This document shows, piece by piece, positions 42,101-51,100 of a stretch of 64,000 bases of DNA (positions are counted from its first letter, which is position 1; each line of letters begins with the position of its first letter). The notes under the pieces are model-generated. The model was not told where the DNA came from, did no database searches, and saw nothing but the letters and a program-made list of their open reading frames with translations. The DNA comes from Siphonodentalium dalli (Eukaryota > Mollusca > Scaphopoda > Gadilida > Siphonodentaliidae), in the NCBI GenBank assembly GCA_032622095.1, contig CP136064.1, positions 249,523,827 to 249,587,826 of the forward strand, in the 5' to 3' direction. The position numbers and the translations under genes are program-made.

Positions 42101-45100
42101 TGATGTTCAGTGTAAAATTGGTTTTCCAAAGGGGGAAGGGGTCATGAAAATTATCTGGTATACGAAATTAAATCCGCTGATTGGTGTCACATGTGTTGGA
42201 GTTATATAGTTTATATTGTCTGTTAATTAGTTCAACTAAATTAGTATATCCCTCTCGAAGCATTTATGGATAGTTAATATATACCCTACATTAAAACAGG
42301 TGCTTGTACGCATCTGTTTCAATATAGGTATCTATTAACGATCCATAAATGCTTCGAGGGGGATATCGATATATATTTTATTAGCATAAAGACACCCGAG
42401 AGGTCAGTATACATACAGTTATACATGATGTATATACACGACAATAGAGGTATATAATGCGGAACAATGACATAATAATATGACTAAATGTGTAAGTATA
42501 GGTGTATAGGCTAATATTTAAATATGTAGTATAGAGTATGAAATCGTAGGGATTATACTATGTTTGATCATATGAATTTCTAATATCAAAACAATTTGCA
42601 ATGATCGACATAATTCATTTGTCATGCTATGGTTCTCGGCTTTCAGTGTTGTTTCAAATTATTTGGGGGGGGGGGGTTCAAATATAGAATTCTTCAGTAT
42701 CGACAGCAACAATTTTATATAGATTTCGTCTGACTGATTTATAGAGTGGGCATTCCATTAGGAAATGATATTCAGTTTCCAAGGCGTTTAATTTTACAAT
42801 ATTTACAAATTCGATTTTCTAATGGTATTTTTGGTTGACGGTGTCTCACTATTTCTATTGCTAGGGAGTGGTTACTTATTCGTAGTCTAGTCAATGCTTC
42901 GCGTGATAGTGTTGATTGTTGAATCCACATGTGACAAATACTGTTCAATAGTGTATGATGTTTTAAAAGTTCTATATGATATATGAGGCCAAATTGTCAC
43001 CAGGTTATACAAGATTCATAGTAACAGCAACGCTGAAGGGTTCACTCTCACAACAAACAAAAAAGGTTCTGGAGGTTACTAATGTTCTGAAAATGTGCTG
43101 ACGGGTACAAAGGTTTTGATATCTCGTTCTAAATGACGTTTAGTTTTCGCGTCTTTCGTGATTCTATCAGAGAATAACTGTTTACATTCCAATTGGAATT
43201 AAAATGAACTGAACACAACTGCTCATGGGCGCCAGACTTTCAGGAACACAGTTGAATTAGTAACTGAGTTAGTGTCGATAACAAAACCTGTGTACCCTTC
43301 AGCACATTTACAAAACCTGTGTACCCTTCGACACTTTGTTAGGTAAGAGTGATCCTTTCGGCAACAGTAACGGTTGGTTTGTACCACGATGTGCAGTGTG
43401 ATATCACGAAGTAAACTACCAGAACAGCCTGTCCTCGTGAAAATAATCACGTTATACAGGGGGGGGGGGGGGGTAAAAATTTGCAGGAAGGTATGCCGTT
43501 TTTTCCATCCGGCATTTTCGGGTACCCACCACCCCAAACCGGCAAACAAATTATTTTTTACTCCCAATTTTTTTTTACACCCACCCCCCAAATTTCACAA
43601 TTTTGGTCTAAAACCGCATAAAACCCTACTGATATCACTCATGTGACTGGGAAATTATCTTCCTTAGTTCAAATGACAGTTTAACCTGTTTCAGAAGCTG
43701 TTTTAATTGAAAAAAATGGTTAATACAGGTAAATTTGAACATTTTTTCCAAATACTGGCTGCTAGGCATTTGTCTACAAGTTTCCAGGTCAGTGTGTGAT
43801 GAGAGTATGCTATAGTTTCTGGGTGGTCAAATTCCATATTGCTAAATGGAAATTATAATGGCTCAATATAGTGGACACATACAGTAACCCATCAGAAGCT
43901 GATAGGTGCACATAAAACACTATCATAAGGCATATGCATCCCCTGCATATATATCCAATGAGATATAATTTTCCCCTGTGCAAGCTATTACATGCACCGA
44001 ACATGTGTTTTGGCTATTTGGCTCTAACACATTTTAAGCTCATTAACATCTCAGGACAGTGAACTCAATCTTGACTTTCGAGTCACTGTTGACATTATGT
44101 AGACATACATGTATCCATGACATATCAGTTATTAAGCTTCAATTCAACTAGAATTGACATGTCTTGAAAATAAAAACATATCTAGAGAGGATATTTGCCA
44201 GATTGCAATTGGAAATATTATTTTATAAATTGCTGATATCTGCAAACCTAGATCATTGTGCAGGGTACACACAATTCCTTCATTTCTAACTTTTCTGATA
44301 AGTCTGTCAACCAGCATATTATCTAGCATTATTCCATACAACGTGTGTTAGTCTACTGGAGCATCTTCTTTTATACTAAATGACAAGCAGTCACTATGCC
44401 AGACTTGGATACTTTATAGGTGTTGTGAGATGAACAGATCATCTGAGTTGATAGATATGCACATAATTCATTGATTTGCTTGATGGACTGATGAACGTTA
44501 TTTTCTAGCCATTGATAGTCACATTAATGTTTGAGACAGCTGCTCGCTCTTTTTCCACGCACACAATGATCTAGTATATTTGCACGAGGATATGTTTATT
44601 AGAGACGTCCATTATAGCGTGTAAGGTAAATGTCATCATTTCATAGCAACAATGCATAAAAGGTCAAAATGTCCCCCGACGAAGGTGGCAGGTTTGAAGG
44701 ATTTATGGATTGCATATCCCTATACTACAAACTGCATAGGAGGTATTGATTACACCAATATGATACAAAGTGCACATTCTATAAATATGTTGCACTTCTT
44801 CAATGTGTCGAGCTAGGAGCAATAACTCTAAAATAAAAAACATAACCCGTTTCTGTGTGGAAAAATGGCAACAACTCGGCCAAAATAACTCCGACTGAAT
44901 TCTAAATCGCAAGTGCGCATGTTTCCATGCTGGTTGACACCTGTGCAAAGTTTTAAACAGAAAATGACCAGAAAATGACAGAATACAGACTCGGACGATG
45001 CGTCCCAGGATGTACGATTCTGTCGAAAAACGGCAAAATGAGTCTGAACGAACTCAAACTCGCAGGTGCGCAGGTTCCCATACTGTTTGATATAAGTTTA

Positions 45101-48100
45101 AAATAAAATTCACCAGAAAATGACAGAATACAGGCTCGGACAAAGTTCCGGCTCGATGGACGGACAATAACAGAGAACACAAACACACATTTTCAATTAT
45201 GGATCATCTCGTTACATTCTTTCAGAAAAAAACAGGGTGAGAAACCTACGTCACTATAAAATCTCTAAAATCTCCAGAGAATAGGGCTTTATGTACATGC
45301 TGTATTATAAATTATGTATCTATACTATACCTATGTATTTAGTATAGGTGATGAGAAGAAAAAAAATTGAATTGAAAAGGAGGCGCCCAATTCGTGAATT
45401 TTAAAACAATTTCAATTGCAAACTATCAATTTGAAGGGGAAAATTATCATCTTCTATAACAATGTATGCTATAGTACTACATGTACAACAATAAATAAAA
45501 CATTTTTCATTGCATATTTTAGTTTTTTGGTGGTCATTTGCATAACTATTTTTTGTCGTGTGAAGGACCAAAACAACATAAAACATAAATATTATTCAAC
45601 CACGTTTGTAATAATCTGGCAGAGATAAATACTCAATACTGATTCATCTCTTCAGACATTATGTTGTTTTATGGTGACTTTTCCTCCAAAAAATAGTTGT
45701 GCAAATTGCCGCCGTGAAACTAAAATATGCAATGAAAAATGTTTTATTCATTTTCTCGCAGACATTCATGAATTCAGATAGCAATCTGAGCGCATATCCT
45801 AGTTGGGTTCATCAGCTAGATATTTTCGTGCGTTTGTTGTAAATATTTCCAGTCATACTCTCCAATGACCAACATGGAAAATTGTTGTTTATGTTTAAAC
45901 CACTATATTTTTTTACATATATAATTAGAACGTATCTCTATTATTGTGAGGGTGAACAGGTGTTGTTATAGTAATATTATGGTGTCCTGTTTCCGCAACA
46001 TTTACGTTTTTTCGCTTCCTTCGTTTGTTTTTTTCATTTGGCGAAGCAAGCGAAATAATCTCAATAGCGATATAGGTGAGATTTTTCCATCCCACATCCC
46101 AGGTCATGATAATAATAATATTAATCCTTTCGTCATACTTTCGTTTGCTAATATATCATTAACACCCCTCCAGATGAATAATAGCTCATTCCGATGTATG
46201 GGATAATCTATTTAAAAAAGGGTTAATCCCTAAAAGCTGGAAGTCACAAGCTACACGCGGAACCTCTCTGTTATATATAGCTCATGAGTCAAGAACCATC
46301 GCGGGGCTAGCACCCCCCCCCAACCCACCACTTCGCGCCGCCATGTCGCGATCGGTGTCCATAGTACTTACATGCTCGGACGCCACAAAGTAAAGCAGTT
46401 GGTGCGTTAGACCGTATCCTTTACTCCCGTATTGTGTCATCATTGTCCAACACCCGTCTGTTATGTTGCATTTTTGGACATTCCTGTAGATCAATATATT
46501 CTTGTGTAAGCTATAGATACGACGCGGAGGAATGACTCAACAATTTTCACCGGGGAGTATATGCATGTACAAACAATAGACCCCAGATACATACCTAACA
46601 AACTTGCCCAGATACACGAATCTAGATATACTCATATCTTTTGGACAAAATCCGGACTTATCTGGATTATAACCAGCTTAGTCCATCCTACATATAGATG
46701 CCAGTCGATTCTATGCCACTTACACACTAAATTCAAAGATTATAAATTAACCCGAAAAGTAGTAAACTTTTACTACTTTTGGGTAGTTCATATTTATCAA
46801 TCTACATTGGGAGATTAATTTTACTACCTGGTGGGTAGTTAAAAATTCAAATACCTTTGGTAGTTAATATAACTACCTTTAAAATAACTACCGTTGGTGG
46901 CTATTTCAACTACCCAAAAGGAGGCTATTTTTAACTACTTTACGCAGAAGGATGAATACGAACTACCCAGTAGTTAATTTTACTATATATATACCTGTGG
47001 TTTGTTGGAATTTTAGCTAACTATGTGTAGTTAATCTGACAACTACATTTGGGGAAAACCATTCAACCCCGGGTGGTTATTCTAGCTATTTTTAATTGGT
47101 ATTGGATGGTGTCCGATCTAACCACTCAAAGTGGCCATTTTATCAACGTATAGTTGATAATCTTGCCTCTACAGAAAAAAGGACTGAGCCACCGCGATAA
47201 CCCCACATTATTAACCCTTTCTTAACTAAATGTGTTCTCCAACTCAGGTATAATTGTATGCATTGCATGGAAAGATTAATTATTCGTCTGAAGGTATGTT
47301 CAGGAAATATGAGCAGACGCCCGACAATAGAAAGTGCAGAGGAATCCCATCCATTGCATGGTGCATGGGAAATGTTCAGATAATACGTTCAAGAAACGAC
47401 CCATTGCCGTTTGTTGAACTTATTATCTGAACATTTCCTTAGGGTACTACTCGTCAATGAGTATTTAGTATAGAAAGGCTTAACTGCCAATTTCAAGTCC
47501 AAATCAGGAAGTCCCCCAAATTTGAGTATTAAAGATGATCTATCGTTTCCGGGCCACAATTAGTCGGATTCCTTATGTCGCGCAATTTCTGAGTTTATCT
47601 TCATATATAGTAGAACCAGATCGCCATTAAGTAATATTACTGGCAACGTTCGAGCAAATGCGAATTTCTCTATTGGGTCCAATATTAAATTTGTATCACA
47701 ACTGTAGCCAGCGAGAATGATCTGATCACATCCAAATTTTCCAAAGTATGACTGAGTTTCATACTTAGTATTTATGATAAATTTCAAGTCGCGCATATCA
47801 TCATACGCAAAATGACGCCATTTACCAAAACACGAGAATCGATCTCCATATCTCGATTTCAATGTTAGCCAGCAATACTCAACTGATAACATCCACATTT
47901 TCAAAAAATGTGAGAAATTTCAAATCGCACCGATCACCATACCCCAGATGCATGGCACCGTCTATCAGTTTCTGCAAATACGATACGCTTTCTAAATTCT
48001 GTTGCCCTCGATTAGGCCGACCCGCCACAATTCAAGAATGGAAACAAATAAATCCCGAAAATACACATACTATAGGCATACAGAATCCGTTTTCAGATCG

Positions 48101-51100
48101 CTTTTAACAAACGAATATTCAAAATGACATAAAGAATTCGACAAAATTAGAATAACATAATTTTATAAGTCCCGATATGAAGACTATACATATTGATGTA
48201 GTTATTTTGTGAATAGAATACGGATAAAAATGGAAATGGTGTATATTTGTCTATACAGGCATAATGGAGTTGTTTATTTCGATCGTAATTCGCGATAAAT
48301 CTCTTAGCTGAACTGCAATTTACCTAGATTGAAGGTGCAAACAAGATATATTTCTCTCTATTGGTACGATCTGTATGTTTATCATGTATTCCCATAATAA
48401 TGACGCCGGTAATTACTCACATATGACTGACTTCGTCATAAAATGTACCAAACAGTCGAGTATAGCAGGCATCTCCCTTTTCTTCCATGTAGGAATCATC
48501 GTCAGCTGTTTGGTGGCCATCTTCACCGTCGCCCAGAAACACAGTTGCGAATCTCACAGCGGAGTATGGAATGATATATGGTTCGTTTATGACGTTTTTA
48601 AATTTAGAAAAATAATCCTCCGTCTGTTGTTGCACGTAAGGCATGGCCTTGTTACATGTTTCATTGACCTTTCTAGAAATGTCTTTCACTGTTTCCAGTA
48701 GGGAATCGGTACATGCAGGGGTTTCTGCACATTCTGAAGCTGCGAGGAGTAGCTGACCTGAAGAAGATAGAGGGTGGCTAAAATGCAAGCTTGGCACCAA
48801 GCTAGGAGGTTTGTGAGGGCGGTGACTAAAATACAAGCTTGGCGGTTTTTGAGGTCGGTGGGATAAAAGACAAGCTTGGCGGTTTGTGAGGGCGGTGACT
48901 AAAAGACAAGCTTGGCGATTTTTGAGGGCGGTGACTAAAAGACAAGCTTGACGGTTTTTGAGGGCGGTGACTAAAAGACAAGCTTGGCGGTTTGTGAGGA
49001 CGGTGACTAAAAGACAAGATTGGCGGTTTTTTGAGGGCGGTGACTAAATGACAAGCTTTTTTTCTTGACAGCATCAGTTTGCCCTAACAACATCATAGCA
49101 ATTGAGCCGGACCCATACCACATTTGCAGGACCACCCGCCCAGGGGTGATATAGTTTATAAACAGAGATGGCTCATTCGAACCCAAATATTATGTAAACA
49201 CAATTTGTTAAGAGGTATCTTAACCCTTTACCCAACAGAAGGGCCCTGTGCCAATGCATTCTCTTATATATGCGAGTCGACCATATGTCGCCTCGCATAT
49301 ATAAGAGAATGCATTGGCTTAACACATTACAAATTATAAAATTGTTAAAGAATGTAAGAAAAAATGGTAAAAAGTGTTAAAAAATTGTTGTTTTTTTAGG
49401 CCAATGCAATCTCTTATATATGCGAGGCGACCTATGGTCGACTCGCATATATAAGAGAATGCATTGGCACAGGGCATAACTGTAACTATCACAACGTGGT
49501 CAAGGAGCCGGTTCCAATGATATCCATATTTGTATGGTTCTATTGAGACAGACAGAAGATATTTTAGGCTGTTGAAGCTTTATTTGGTCGGGTTTTGGCC
49601 GTTTTGTTGGGTAAAGGGTTAAAACATACCTATACGCGGAAGATTTTCGAACAAATTCGTCGATATAGCGCTGAAAATACGTTTCGTATATTTTAGATAA
49701 ATTTGAGATCGTTTCCTTTGTGTCGTTTCGAATATTTTAATCAGCGCTCGCGTAAAATTGCACGTGAAGACCATGGGTAGAACATCTACTGCCATCGCTC
49801 TGAAAGCTTTATTGCACTACATAATTTTGGCGATTAAAGGCCCACTGAAAGACATATTATGGACTTGTTTGGTGCGTTAAACTGTATAGTTAGTATTCAG
49901 GCAGTATGCATCGCCGAAAACCTCAAGAAAATCGACCGTACCACTCCATAGAAAACATCATCTGAACTATGCTCAATTGTAAATATTTACTTCTCGATTC
50001 GGGACGCAATATCGGCAATAAACTAACGAAAACGATATCGCCATCGAGATTCACTGAATTTAATTAATATATAATAATGGCGGTGTGTGTTGTCAGTTTG
50101 GATTTAAAATTTGTAAAATTAACTACTATGAGCAAGATTATCCTCCATTTATACTTGATCACCCTACAGGGGTGTTTCGAACCCCCAGATAATTTTATAT
50201 ATATGCTATATTTTATACCATTTGGAAGAGGAAGCTCCGATATACCAATATTTCGTGTAAAGCCGATATACCAATATTTCGTGTATTTATCAACCTATGT
50301 TATGCCTCGTTCCAAATTACGTAGATAAAATTTGGATGCTCGAATGAGCCATGTCCGTTTAAAGTGATGTGAAACACTCCGGCAGGGTGATCACATTGAA
50401 ATTGGGAATAATCTTGCTCAAAGTAGTTATTTTTTACGAATATTAATCCAAACTGACAACACACACCGTCATTATTATATATTAATTAAATGCAATGATT
50501 CTCGGTGGCGAAATCATTTATGTCAGTTTATCGCCGATAGTTGCGTCCCGAATCAAGATGTAAATATTTACAATTGAGCGTAGTTCAGACGATGTTTGCT
50601 ATGTAATGGTATGGTCGATTTCTTTGGCATTTTCAGCGATGTTAGATGAATGCTACATTCCCCAGGTTGGCATAGCCCCTGAGTACTAACTTATCAATTT
50701 CACGCACCCGAACAAGTCCTTAATATGTCTTTAAGATAACGAAATAAGCGAGATCACTAAGTCGCGGCCGTATATTGGTTATTGGTTCCGTGGTTTTTAG
50801 TGCTTCAGGTCAAAGTTCTGGAGTAGCATTTCCATATATGGAGCTTTTGAATATTCATGACTTCCATATATGGAAATGCTACACTAGAACTTTGACCTGT
50901 AGCAATAACACCACGGAACCGGGCCTGGTGGATCCAATATGGCCGCAAGTTAGTGGCAGGATGTATATTACAAAAACGAGCCATGAGAATTATATGTAAC
51001 AAAAAATATAGAAGTCACACCGATCCTCTTTTCAAACAAGAAAACATTTTAAAAATAGATGATTTACATAAATTACATGCATCCATTTTCATGCATGATT

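Noticed and set aside
43223-43591. Cys-bearing minus-strand frame of 122 codons
   Set aside because: Created by a poly-G module and a short direct duplication; no spaced Cys pattern of a known domain.
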